This document shows positions 22,901-35,950 of a DNA stretch of 60,000 nt, piece after piece. The translations under genes and the position numbers were made by a program. The number at the start of each line of letters is the position of its first letter. Positions within the stretch are counted from its first letter, which is position 1. The DNA comes from Lineus longissimus. Lineage: Eukaryota > Nemertea > Pilidiophora > Heteronemertea > Lineidae. The stretch lies in assembly GCF_910592395.1 (NCBI RefSeq), contig NC_088316.1:20214001-20274000 (forward strand), read 5' to 3'. The notes under the pieces were generated by a model. That model saw only the letters and a program-made list of their open reading frames with translations. It ran no database searches and had not been told where the DNA came from.

Positions 22901-24560
22901 AACATACGCGTAGTTTGCCTAACATCAAAGGCTCAAAGGCTTTTTTAGTTTGCTTACGTTTTCCTTGGTGCATCTTAGCAGGGCGTCTCAGATGGATGCC
23001 CGACTGAGATAATAACGCAGCATTGAGATGATGAAGCTGATTGGACTGGAGACAAAATGAGTATCCGATGCCGTAATAGGCTCTCAGAACTTCTTTATTA
23101 ATCAAGATGTTGACTTCAAAAAGGTAAAATATGTGAACTTATTATGGAGTCTAAGGAATAAATTGCCAAATACCTCCACATTATGGCATTAATTGTCATT
23201 TGAATGTGTTCAACTCCAGTGCTATCTGAAAATTAGTTGACTAAAATATTGAATGTAAGGTAGATGCATTACTGTCCTGATGACCTTGATAACACTGTGA
23301 ATATTGATCTTCAGAAGCACATTCTAAACTTCACAGCCCAACCCAGCAAGGAAATCTCCTTAGGGTAAACTGAATCAAATCCATCACAGTGGGCTCACCT
23401 TCCCAGCCCAATGGATCAAAGTTAATGTTGTTAATACAAGTTACAAAGATTTATTATTGGCTGCTGATCAATCGTGTGAAATTCCTATCGCGTTTGTGAT
23501 CGCGATGTTTCAAAGTGTAAAGTTTAATTGATGTTTAGATCAATTGAATCTTGTGATTTATGAGTTGGGATTGGATGCAGGACCTATTTGTAAACGGAGA
23601 TCAAGATAGTTTGAAGTGTTGTGATGTATCAATGCAGTTTGAATAAAAGACCTGTTAATCAATCCCAGGAGTCATGCTTTCAAGAAATGGTTTGCAGTTT
23701 GCTAATTCAAATGTATTTGTTTGTACTATCATACTTTTCTTTTCATGTAGATTTAAACCAATTCAACTTCACCAATTAGGTCCCTGACATTGTCAGCTGG
23801 AGACGAGGAATCAATCAACTTGGATCTCAGATAACTCACAAGAACGTATGATGGAATGCAGATTCTACCCACACTACCCTCAGAATGCTGTTGTTTACCA
23901 AGAGATGAACATCAACAGAAACCAAGGACAGGATCTAAAAACACTGCTGTTTATAGAGAGACCGCAATTTTTAAGGCCTGACTTGAAGAATGTCTTCCCC
24001 AACACCCCTATCTGTCTTTATGTCTCAGCTCCTTGCTCCGCAACCTGAATGACAAGTGAAGAAATTGGATTATCACTGTCTGCCTTCTTTACAGGGACAA
24101 AGAACCAACAAAGGGAATGATTAGTTGTGGCAGTGCTCTTCTAGATTTCTAACAGGTCACTGAGGGCCGAATCAAACATGATTAGGTATGGCCTCCATGT
24201 TTGTTTACTGTTCCTGTCTCTAACTTTCTTACAAGGTGTTTGACCTTAGCTAATCAGTATTCTTGCACTCAATGTTCAACTGTTAATGGTTCTTTTTGAT
24301 CTTTGCTTCGTTGGTTTCTCAGCGCAAATGAGATTGTTATGTCCCGACAGCCAGGATGTTGTTAGTTCTTTGGCTCAGCCAGATTGTGATTCCATCTTTG
24401 TATTTCGAGTCAGAGAGCTGAATCACACAGCAAAAGAGCATGATTTGTGGTATTCCCTTGCTAGTTTACTGTTTCTCTCTTTGACTCTTACAAGTTTGTT
24501 TGTTCTTGAGTTTGGGATTCATTGGCGATTGCAGGGATGTAAAAAGTGCGGTTCTTATCG
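22901..24560. other. non-coding stretch with a GATCGCGATG islet near 23.47-23.51 kb
   Basis: No gene is visible. Around 23463-23506 the sequence gctgatcaatcgtg, then tatcgcg and gatcgcgatg, is richer in CpG than its surroundings and recalls the islet at 15.23 kb. Confidence 0.35.
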
Positions 24561-24611
24561 TTGATGATGAATTATTTGGCCACGCACCCGAGTTGGGCTG
24601 GCGTGTGGCAA

Positions 24612-24712
24612 TCAGTCAGTGCTAGTGATATCAACAGCTCTGTATGTTCCACTGCCTACCACTCCCATGCTCTATGTATTGCTAGTGATTTCAACTGCCC
24701 TGGTTCTTTGAT
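24612..24712. repeat. diverged ~58-bp duplication
   Basis: Two segments share ttgctagtgatNtcaac followed by g-ct/c-ctggttctt-like sequence, 58 bp apart. It lies in non-coding DNA. Confidence 0.5.
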
Positions 24713-26112
24713 AAAAAATCAGCCATCTCATGATGAGCAATAAGCTGCATGCCTTTCCTCTTAAGAAGATTGCTCAGGCAGTGACAAAAACATCTCCGTT
24801 TCTCACATACCAGCTTCAATTTTTTTACACTGCACATTTTGTTTAAAGCTATTTTTTATGAATGAAACTTTCCAAGCTATCTTTAAAAGAAAGTCTGTCC
24901 TCTGGTACATGCCATCAAAGGGACACATCCTTGGAGATCTTCAGAGTCATTGGTATGAGCCATGTCAATGGTGAGTGGACGTGAAGTGTCTTCATATCTA
25001 GCTCCCTGTCTATACAAGCATAATCAGCCAGATGCATTAGCTTGGAAATATCTGTTATTTGCAATTTGTCAAAATGATTGTTGTTAGGTGAACAAATAAG
25101 GGAGATGGGTCTCTTCGTTATCATTCATTCTGATCAAGGCAGCAGTAAAAATAATCAGAAAAAAATTAATCACAAACCCATCCCTTCATGGCCTTACGGA
25201 TCTTTTTGCAAAGGGATCTTTTTCCAAAAGTTTTCTCTTTTAGATATATTTCAACTTCAAACACAGCAACTGCAGCGTGGCATTTATATCCTTTTGGTGA
25301 ATGAAATGTTGTCAATGAATGTGACACAAACAAGCTAAAAATATGCGTAATAGCTTCATATGAGTATAGAATCATAGGTTAAGGTACTCACTGAGTTTAT
25401 TAATGGCCCTAGGTGAGATCATGAGATTGTTGTGTGGCAAAACAAACAAACAAACGCCATGGTATTTGAAATCCACTTTTGACCGATTCATGCCCATTTC
25501 TGCCTTGTCATTAAGCCAAATGTAGCTATTGTAGTTATATGATAATATGGACAGGCGTTTCTCATGAATGAAGCTATATTTACACTTTTGGGTATGATTT
25601 GTAAAGTCTGCTTGACCCTTGACTTATAGAACATAAAAACAAGGGTGCTGTCTAAAGACAAGTATATATGATCATCAGATGAACAGTTCGAGATTGTTTG
25701 AAATGAAAAGAGGCATTTGTTTTTATGATTGGCAATCTATCTTTAGGTACGATCAATATTTATGTCTGATTGGCCTCTGAGTCACAGCACAAAAATGAAA
25801 ACATTGTGCATTTTTATACCCATCTGAACCCATCATGGAGAAAAAAGCAGACTGAACATAGTTAACAAACAAAATAAATCCTCTTCAGTTTGTTCTCTGT
25901 GGGGGTCATTTCTGTGGCTTCTGCCAAAACGTATCTTCAGCTTTATTGTGTTGGCAGTCTTTCTCTGTGTTTGCTCAACTTGTACGCAGCGATATTGCTG
26001 GCCACTGTGGTTGGGTGCCGATTGGGTACAAGAAACCTTAGTTTTACTTCACCTTCGAAGATTAAAGCAATAAGAGGGAATGATCTCTTGCTCACGGACA
26101 AGAAAATGAAAG

Positions 26113-26312
26113 GCACAAAACTAGTGAAAAAAATGTTTGGACTTAGAAATTTTTTCAACTTTCAGTCAGTTCAAAATTTTGAAAAATTTTTAAAGTCAAA
26201 AAAGTTTTGGGACTGATGATGTTGGTTCATTTTGAGAAGAAAAAAAAACAGTGAAAAAAAATTTTGGACTTAGAAATTTTTTCCGCTTAGGGTAAGGGAT
26301 AGCAGAAAAAAG
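26113..26312 (+). repeat. AT-rich ~127-bp repeat family, copy 2 (about 1.5 monomers)
   Basis: It holds gtgaaaaaaatgtttggac, tttcagtcagttcaaaat and ttttgggactgatgatg in the order seen at 47.6-48.1 kb, then a second partial monomer. It ends with a tagggtaaggga word that also occurs at the start of the 47.55-kb locus. The plus-strand open frame 25890-26216 runs into it and is not a gene. Confidence 0.9.
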
Positions 26313-26558
26313 TCAACATTTGGTGCCTATTGGAAACAAGTGCCAAACATGCTTCCCAGTTACTCTTCGTTCAACTATATGATAACCCAAGGCACACTTC
26401 ATCAAGCACAACCAATTAAGGTTGTCCGACTTAACGGGATTGTTAAGAGTTCCCTGAATCCCTCTTCTGATTTGTCGGCCACGGGGTATCATAATTTGTT
26501 GGTGAAATATTTCGGTGTTCGTTTGTGTTGCTCCCGAAGAGCCACCCTTGTTTCATCA

Positions 26559-26752
26559 TCAGGGTGACATGTGAAGAGGACATGATTCTGTATCGAGCAT
26601 GTCCGGTATCGCCCTAGTAGCCTGCATCCCTTGACCTCAAAAGGACCAATCATTCATATACCAGCAAGGCGACATGCCAGAAGGACGTGATCTGGTTCTG
26701 TATCCAGGTGGTCAAGTCTTGTCCTGGTTCTCTTCACCCCTCAGCCTCCCAA
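26559..26752. repeat. diverged duplication, ~103-bp period
   Basis: Two units share agg(g/c)gacatgNNagaNggac(a/g)tgat, ttctgtatc, aNgNNgtcNNgtNNtNNcctNgt and ccNctNNcctc. Around it, plus-strand open frames (26340-26567, 26687-27093) have no family features. Confidence 0.6.
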
Positions 26753-29700
26753 GTGCGTGATGTCATTAATCTCCCTTGGTTGCTTCAAGGAGAAAAACTT
26801 CGTATCCACAAGACAATGATTGTGAGATCGCCGCAGATGATGAAGCTGATTGGTGGTTGTTACAATCATCTGGTCTAAATGATGGGTTGGTATCCTATCG
26901 CCATGTCATTTCAAGACAGGTGATTGCATTAACGTCATTTGGCCTCACAACCCTTGTGGCTGCTCGACCAGTCAGGGTCATTATTTTGTCTCGACATTTC
27001 ATCTGGTTGGTGGTAGTGTTTCCTGTCGTAGTCTTTATTTCGTTATTGTCACATACCATGTGGCAAAGCAATGGTCGCTGTGACTCTGTTTGATGAAAGG
27101 TTTCATTATCTCTAATGGAGACTTCTTCTTCAGTCAGGGGATCCAGTCAGCTTCATTTAAGACCATTGCAAAGATAGGATAACCTCTTGTATTCACTACG
27201 CGTAGTGTATAAGAGCATATTATGCCTCTCAAAGTTCCCAGAGAGTAAGAAGTGAAGTTCTGTTGAAATTATTGTGTTCTGTTTACTTCTTCTCATTCAT
27301 GTCGGACAGTCCCCTATTGACCTTGACTCTCTCTTTAGAATGAATTGTTCCATCTGTCCAAGCTGTTTGCAGGTGGTCTCCATCGTTAGACCTCCATCTT
27401 GCACTCAAAAGATGCTTTGCCTAAGTATTATCCTTCAACCTGTCCTTTCCTGTTTTCATCCATCGATCATCATGGACATCTGTCAGGATGACCTGCTTAA
27501 TCATACAGATATAAAGATCTCTCATTGTTTCATCTGCTACTTGATTCGGCAAGAGACGGTATATTGGACATTTCTTGCCCTTCAAGGTCTGTCTCAATGT
27601 TGTATCATATTAGTATCAGAACTTGCCGTGACATATGGAAAGAGGATAGCCCAAAGATTGTTTTTTAACTACAATGTGATATAAACCAGTTATGACAGTG
27701 AGGTAGAGGGTATGTAGATAGAAGTATTGTCAGCTCAGGATACAATGGTAGCCAGTGCTCTGACAAGTGACTGCAACTAAAGAGCTGATTCATGGCTTTT
27801 AGGAATCACAAGCAACCTACTTATGTATTCCCAATCATCAGTGACCAAAGGGATAAGGCTGGTCAGTTGATGACATAAATGTCAGCTCATCAATTTCAAA
27901 GGCTAAGGTGCTACATTGACCATTCTCATCTTGCTTTCTTTGCTTACTCAGGTTTATCCGTGGAGACTATCATTGGATCCAAATCTCCCTGAGGGTTTTC
28001 GTTTATTAGAAGCAAAGTTTTCTTGTCTTTTTGTCAATGGTTCCAACTTTCTATCATGAGGTTTATTTACCTTGAACTGAACAATCTTGTTAGGAGCCTT
28101 GAATCGCTGTTTCTTCTTTGTGTATGTTAAAATTAGCCATTGGTGTGTCTGCTTATTCAGATATTTCTTGAAGTTCACAGCAAAGTTCTTGATCTTCACA
28201 GCATTACACCTGCCTTGCTCTTTGATCTTTGATGTTCTTACCAAGGTTTAATGAATGATCAACGGTTTGTGATTGAATGTGGTTTCCGCAATGGCATCCT
28301 GTCTTCACAGGCGATTTGAGGGTAGTAATAGACTTGATGAGGTGTCCTGGCGGTACTAGTTGCAGCTGTCATCAGAAAGCACCTTGACACACAAAGCTTT
28401 GGATGACAGCGCTCTTGAACAGTAGACGCCCATACCACTTAAGGTGGGACTGGACTTGGCGGTTCAAGGCAAGATGCTTTTGGATGCAGGGATGGTTCCC
28501 TTCTCTTGAGAATGTCTCTTGTCCAGGTTTGCACCATTTACAATGCTGGCAAAAAGGGAACAGGGAGAGACTATGTGACTGTATTCAAACCTTGTCCCTT
28601 TGTTTCCAGAATTGCACAGGCCTTGTTCAGATTAGCATGTTAAGATTGCAAGATTAGCATGAGTATCTTTTGTTGAATTAGCTTATTGCTGGCACCATCT
28701 CAATAGGCTAGCATTTGAGATTACCAACCTTGATGCTATTCATGATCGAGACACTGGAATAGAAAGGTGATCAAAGTGGAGACTACAAATAGCCTTTTAA
28801 GTGCAACCTTATTGGATTCAGCTGGTTCTTTATTAATTTTACACCAGTCAATAGCATCGAAATTGGTTGGTACTCAAGAATGATGCGAGGCGATCAATAA
28901 AAGTGATGTATTACATTCCCTAAAGACATGTTTTTCTACCATCTTGGCAGAGAATGTCAGAGTTGGTACAAATAACAATCTATTCATCATTTTCATTCAT
29001 TCCAATTTATTGAGTTCCAGTGCCCACATCGCAAACAAAATAGCCCGAGAGTCCATATTTAAGTCTAGATGTTTAAGTTGTTATGCAGTATGACAGGTTC
29101 TAGAAGAGGAAAATGTTACTGTTGAACACTTATGATGTTACCTTCTTCGAAGCACTGAAAATTGATGAAAGTATTCTGTTACCAACCGTTAATCAATATT
29201 CATCTCAAGAAAAGAACATTAATTAAATACCTGCTCAATCGATATGCTGACCTCTTTTGATCTCACATATCACATATTGTGCTATTTTGATTGTTGTGAA
29301 TTACAGCAATTGATAGAAGGGACCCGCCCCTTTATCTACAAAACTAGCCTCGTCAGGATTGAACTGTTCTATTCTTTTGTGTTTTCTTCAGAGTAAATTG
29401 CACTAGTTCAGCAAAATATACTATTGATTTAAACTTTGTGGTACTGGCACAGTATCTGTCAACAAATATTGTTATTTTAGAATTCTTTGAACAACAAAGG
29501 AAAATGATGGTATGAATTATTGAGCTACATTTTTTGTTGTTGTTCATTGAATAACAATAAATCTGACAGAACATTTTCATAAATTTACCTAGATGTAAAT
29601 ACTTTATTGGATTGGATTCTTCTGAACATAATCATCGTAGATTATCCTATTGATTATTGGTGTTCATACTCTCTAAATACCAGCAAAATAAATATTTGGC

Positions 29701-32700
29701 CATTATCAGTATCTTCCTTGTAAATGTGTGCAGGTTTGTTTTTGGTTCACCTTAGGCCTACTGCTGCAATAACTCTATCAGGCCATGTCAGTAGAAGTTG
29801 TAAACCATTTTGTATGAAAAATATGCTTTTTCACATCTTCTCACAAAAGGTAAGTTCAAAACATCGAAAAGTATCAAAATTAAAGAAATCTTCACTTATG
29901 ATCTGTTTGGCAAAAAATATATAACAATTTCTACTCGACTGAATATTTCAACTACTTCAGATTACGGCTTGATAAAACACAATTTGGTTGAATCCAATAA
30001 CTCCAAAAAACTTAATTTGAATTTTATAGAGCATTGCCTGAGGGGACCATATCACATTTTATGATGGTGTGATGTGTTTCTGTCGGTCTGATTGCATTGA
30101 ATCAGTCCTGTTATCAGCAGGATGAAGTGCTCGAGGGGTTCGCATACCACGGAAATGAATATTGTATTGGTTCGCTCTGACAAGTATGGACTAGGATATT
30201 GACGAGATATCATGCTGAAGAAAACAAAAGACTGAGATTCCAATGGGAGGGAAGATTCTGATATGCTCCACTTGTTTATCTCGACTCAGTCATTTGTGAT
30301 GAAAACAATGGCTTGTAAGTTTTTTACCAGCCATTGCAGACATCATCAGATGATTTGCCATTCTACTGAGACAAATGTATGAGACCTCTCCACTGATATG
30401 TTGACCAATTCTCTTTACCCTATGCCGATGTGGCTGTCTTAGATGAGTAATAGCTTTCAAATTGAATCAAACTCTAGACACATTCCACCATGGATCATCC
30501 CTAACTTTTTGTAGCTCTTCTGTGTGATATGTTAACTCTACCTCCTAAGGACATTTACTGACGACAGATGATGATCAGGGGGCAACATGGCCCTGGTGCA
30601 ACCAACAACTTGTAATGAGAACGTTCAGCCTATCAGTCACTTTTGATTACCATTCTTGATGGTTTTCTTGTTTTTATGGGAGCTAGCCACACGCTAAAAA
30701 AATATCCGCACTGGGAATACAGTCAGTAGGCGATAATTCCATGGGGCGTGCAGGTCGAGGTGTAGCGAAAATACCTGACTGGCGTGAAACTGGACAGTTG
30801 TTGAACTTGTAAATCAGCCAGGTCCAATTCTGTCTGAGGGCAATAGGAGAGTTGACAATAGAATCTGATGAAGTTTCAAGGTGTTCAAGGAGATAACTAT
30901 AGTTGTTATTGTTTCAGGGTCAAATCATATCTGTTAACCTTGTCTGAGCTGCTTGACCCTACCGTGATGGGCTGGGTGAGCTGGGTCAGTATGCTGTGGC
31001 AGAGTCTGACCAGTGCTTGACAGGTTCATTACAGATTCTCACAGTAGATTCTTCACCCTTAAACTGCAAAGCTGGTTTAGTTGCGAGCTGTTCCACCTTT
31101 AACATATCTCAGGAATGCTCAAGCTTTTGAAATGATCAGAGTTACATCGATCTGCTTGTCTCTGGTTTGGATGTCTGGTCCACCCAGGATGTTCATATTG
31201 GTCTGGCATACTTGCATACAGTTCAAAAGAACACATCACTTTGTTCTGCCTGATGACCCCAGTGCCACAGCAAAATACTTCTGGTTGGAATACTAACTAA
31301 GCAAATTAGTGTGGTCCCTTGTTTTGCAATATTGACCAAAGTCTTTGTATCTTATCCTATTCTTATGTATCATGGAAGATGCAAGAAAAAACTTTTAGCT
31401 TTGCTTGAGGTGAATTCCCTGTCTCAAAAAGACCAACATCGCCATACCAATAATTGAGGAGCTGCATTGGTTCAGTGTCGTGAGAAACGAGAAGGGTAAT
31501 ATCCTTACTTGTCTCATAGAGATATCCCATGGAAATCATGGATTTGGCGTGGAACTCAGATCCCTTTGGTTCAAGAAAATATATTTAATTTTCTCCAGAC
31601 CTAGACCCAGACAATTAGTCTACCAACAACAAGACCTCAAATCACTTGAGCAGCTAGCCTTTATGTGTCATCCCACCTTACACTGAACTGTCACCTTTTG
31701 AAGCATTACATCATATTGGTGGCATATCTCGATTAGAATCCAATTAACTGTCAGACAACATGAGGAGAGTGATTTGTTTGGCTTCAACGAGCTGGCATGA
31801 CAGACATGTGGAAAAAGCATTGCACATTTAATATGGTAACCTTTCTGTTTTTTTGTATTTGAAGAGGATTTAATCCTCCATACTCAGAATGCAGAGTGTT
31901 CGTTAATAGGAAACCATTGCAAGGATTGGAATGTGCTTGCAGCCTCCTGTCTATTGGCTCCTTGTACTGTATTGAGCTAGCAGTTGTTGGTATAAGGCTC
32001 ACGAGTGAAATAAGATTCAAAAGTCTCAACCTATTCAATTATTTTCTAACTTAAAGTACAAAAGAGTTAAAATGTTGAGCCATCTTGTCATCTCCCAACC
32101 TTGCTGCTTAACCCTCATTAGGGGTTGACTTAATAGTACATGATCCAACCAGCTAAGCGTCAAATGTACTGGTGTGTTTTGTCAATGAGAGAAAACTGTG
32201 TCAGCAGATTTGTTCATGTTGACAGATTTTGTCTTTGCATGTCAATGCCAGTTAGACGTAATTGAAATTTCATTCTATTTGCCATGATGAAGTTAGTTAT
32301 CGATTCTTTAGTAACGTAGAAGATTGTAGTTGCTTGAATGTTCCATTGCTTCCAAAAAAAATTCATTTCTATTCTGTTCTCCCATGAAATGATAATGAAA
32401 GTGAGCAACTGTGTGTGGAGGAGATACAAAACCAACTAGAAAACCTTTGGGAATATCTCAGCTCTTTTGCATGCAAGAAACAACCTCTACAGCCGGTGTT
32501 CAGCCCCAAGCAATGTGTGAGTTGGAAATGAGGATATACTCCAGTGAATTGTGGCCAGTCAAGTGCATCGATGGCAGATAACATCCCATGTATCGTGGAG
32601 GGGTACAGGCAAACTCACCCATATGGAAAATGAGACAAGAGCCTTTGGTCCTTATGACATTCTACTATGTGTAGAAGTTAAGGTCATTCTGGTGACTGTT

Positions 32701-33380
32701 GTAGTGGTGTGCCCTGCCTGTACAGGTAGGTCAAGGTTGCTGTCACAGTTTCAACCTTTTCACCGAATCAGTTGCTGTAATCTGGTGTCTAGAGGCTTGT
32801 AGACTGGGGGTTGCTGTCTCGAGAACCACACTCATAGCGCTATTTGGTTATGAATCAAGCTCTACTTTAGATATCTTGATATGACAAACTTTAAGTTTCT
32901 GAAGCAGAAACTGATGGCATGTTCAGCTCAATTCTCTGACTACCAGACCATGGAACTTTCATTATCTCTCTGACTGCAGCTATGAACCCTCAAAAGTGGT
33001 GTCAGCAGACAAAGAGGGTCAGAACTGGTAATGAGTGAAAGGAGGTTATATGGGTGCCAGGGATAATGTAAAGATGCCCGTTGTTGCCAGTTGTCAGTCA
33101 GCAGTGACACGCAAGTGGTATTAGCATGCATGCGACCCATCAACGCTTGTCATAGCATTAGACACGTTAAAAGTGATTTGTATGGTTGCGCTGTTGTTCA
33201 TTGCCTTCTGTCCTAGTCTGGGGAAAAGTCCAGAAACAAGGGCCCCTGAATATCCCTCTGGTATTGAACTCCTTTCCTCATACGATGGCCTGAAGATGAA
33301 CAATTAACATTTCTTTGTGGCGAATTCTCTCCATCGATCACAGACAAGACAATGAAATGTCATTGGATGGAACTTGATAC
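26753..33380. other. non-coding stretch
   Basis: No gene, tRNA or clear mobile element was recognised. The longest open frame (27274-27684, plus, 136 codons) shows no domain features. A basic, lysine-rich minus-strand frame (27954-28244) begins at a TTG and matches nothing I know. Around 29.35-30.05 kb the DNA is AT-rich. Confidence 0.45.
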
Positions 33381-33382
33381 AG

Positions 33383-33565
33383 TGCTGCAGACACGAGACA
33401 AGATTGAATTGGAGCCAGTTTGGGCTGAAGGGATGATCATGGCATGAACAAAATCAGCTCTCTGCTGCAGACACAAGACAAGATTGAATTGGTGCCAGTG
33501 GGGCTGAAGGAGTGATCTTGGAAACGAAATCAGCTATCTGCTGCAGACACAGGACAAGTTGAAAT
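33383..33565. repeat. tandem repeat, ~78-bp period, about 2.3 copies
   Basis: Units begin with gctgcagacacNNgacaag at 33383, 33463 and 33540. The first two continue with attgaattggNgccagt, gggctgaagg and a cagctctctg-like end. They are well conserved and in non-coding DNA. Confidence 0.85.
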
Positions 33566-35860
33566 GGGTCACCTTTGGATTTGAAATCTAATTTTTCATC
33601 TGAGATAATGTTATTTTAGAGAAACCTTGGAGTTTGTTTGGTGGTGTGGATGTTATACTTAGGGTGAGCGAACTGTCCCCATCTCACCCTAAACCCTGTT
33701 TCCTGAAAGCAAGTTACTCTCTCTATAAGCTTCAAACTCTGATCCTTGGCTTTCATCTACTGCAAAGGCATTCAGCAATCACCACATGACAAAAACCAAC
33801 CAGAGCAGCTAAAAAGCTAAAACACTGGAAAATTCTCGTATGACAGCTCCACAAAAAAGCAATACAAATGTGCAGTAATCAATACATCTCACTAGCTTTA
33901 AAAAATTCTCGTTTCGATCTGACATTTGGCTGTTTCCAACACCACTATTTTCATTAGTCTCCGAGCTATTCATCAGGTAAATGACTGGCATGGTTTTTCT
34001 CTTTCCAAGCGCAACCAGTCCATATGTGGCTAATTAACTGGATGTGAATATCCTGTCAGAGCTGTCCAATAAAGTACTATCCGTAAAGTGCTTATTTTCC
34101 AAGTTTTTTTTAATGCCAAGATGATTCCAAATCAGTGCAGCTGGTTGACAATGCCTTTGTTGAATACTGACAAATATTGTATCCATTGTTCACTGACATG
34201 AAAGAGCTCAACTTGGGTGGTTTTAAAATCCAACAAAATTTGCATGATAAAACATTTTATTGAAATAATTGCAAGACTGGAAATGTGCGAGATAAGCAGT
34301 CCCCCAAAAAGATCACATGCAGCATCACACACAATGGACTTTAGTTGTATTTGCCCGTTAACAGAGTACCTGTCTGTATTACAAGGTAAATAATCGATGT
34401 TTTGTAATGCCATTGTTAGGTTACAAAAAACTATAAATGACAAATGACAAATGGAAGTTTCACTGTAACTATGAATGATGCTGCACCAGCTAAGTCAGAT
34501 TTTGTCCTACTCTTCATACAACTTATCAAATTTGAGGCATTCTGCCCACAGGGCATTTCCCAGTTTGGAGATGAATGTTTGAACATTCATTAATGCTTAA
34601 CAAGAGTGTTAAATGACCCATGGAAAATGGATCTGGCAAATTCTACTCGTGGTAATTAGTATCCTGGAGTCATCTATCCTGGGTCGTCTTTACGGTTTCT
34701 GGTTTTTATCTCAGGCTGCAGCATATTAGTAGACTATTTACAAACTGATTCCAAGGCACTCGGATTGTTAGGATAAATGTAAAGCACTATAAAATATTAT
34801 GTTTTGGATCTTATATTCCTAGCTCTACCTAAAGAAAGGTACATGAAAATAGGATGTCGTTAAAGCCTTGTCAAGTTGATCTAAATGTTACACGTGCATT
34901 GGTCATAGTTGTACTGAATGATGAAGCATGCCTTGTGATCTGCAACTTTACACCAATCAAAGATTTGTATCGATCTCTTGGCTGGCCTTGGTCTATTGAA
35001 GTGAGGGTCACACAGGGTTGAGATGAACATCTCAAAGCTTGTAATTGCAATCTAATATTAGACCAACAATCACAGCCCTGCCTTTAGCTGATCTTTGCAT
35101 GGGGGAATAAATGTTTCAGAAATTGAAGGATTATTGAAGAAGCATCACCTCAGATGCGTCAAATCGAATGCATTCTGAGTCACCCATGTTATCAAACCAC
35201 TTTCCCACTCTGACACTCCCGTCAGTTTTTGTCACCGTACTATCGATACAGGACCAGCCAATCAACTCGTTAATCAAGATTTGTCAGGAAAATGATTGAA
35301 ATAATTGATACTTAATGAATGTAATATTTATGGGGTGGTTTGATTTCTTTCCTCATTTCTTTCTTTATTGGCTGGCAGTTATTGTTTGCCATCATCGTCG
35401 TAACCTGACGGTGGTTGGCAACGTTGTTCAACATCGGGTATGGGGTCAGACAACGAATAGATCTCCTTTTGGAGGTTATTAAGTCATTGTGTGACTATGT
35501 CCTCTATCATCTATCAACTCTTTTGAGGGGGGGGGTTGGTCAATCAGATGCTGGCCAATTTCAAAACTTACATTTCATGTACAGCAAAATTAGTCCACAG
35601 GCTATGCCTAACTAACGATTAAGGCTGTCTTTATTAAGAATGTTAGTGTACCTAATGGTGATTATACTCTAGTTAATCAGTATTATTTGAAGTCGGTTCT
35701 GCCTGTCTAGTTTAGATATTGATCCATCCTAGCTGATCAATTAGGCGCAGAGTGAGATCGATAAACTCGGACAAATGTTTGGAAGCCTTTGATTTGATTT
35801 GGCGAGTTACTGGTGGATCAGGTGATCGTCACTGCTGTACTGGGTGAGGAAGCTCTTCAC
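33566..35860. other. non-coding stretch
   Basis: I see nothing supportable apart from chance open frames such as 34132-34443 (minus). A G-run is at 35527-35535. Confidence 0.4.
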
Positions 35861-35864
35861 GAGT

Positions 35865-35950
35865 TATATACATACATACATATACAATCATACGAAATTT
35901 CTCTAGCACCGGTTTTAAGCTGATGCTCGTTCATGAGCTTTACATTATGG
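35865..35950 (-). mobile_element. decayed 3' end of a non-LTR retrotransposon (relative of 46.84-47.15 kb)
   Basis: The segment 35897-35946 (atttctctagcaccgg, ttttaagc, gatgctcgttca, gagctttaca) aligns with the 3' terminal stem region of the element at 46.87-46.92 kb. It is flanked by a simple tacatacatacata-type run at 35866-35885, which would be the 3' tail of a minus-strand insertion. No reverse-transcriptase sequence remains, so this is a severely truncated copy. Confidence 0.65.

Noticed and set aside
25440-25456. AAAC microsatellite as a retroelement tail
   Set aside because: Only about four units and no adjacent element sequence.
27274-27684. 136-codon plus-strand open frame with Cys-rich and hydrophobic parts
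   Set aside because: No start context, splice support, motif or family resemblance was evident; it is the length tail of chance frames.
27954-28244. Lysine-rich 96-codon minus-strand open frame
   Set aside because: It begins at TTG, has no recognisable domain, and similar lengths occur by chance in this AT-rich DNA.
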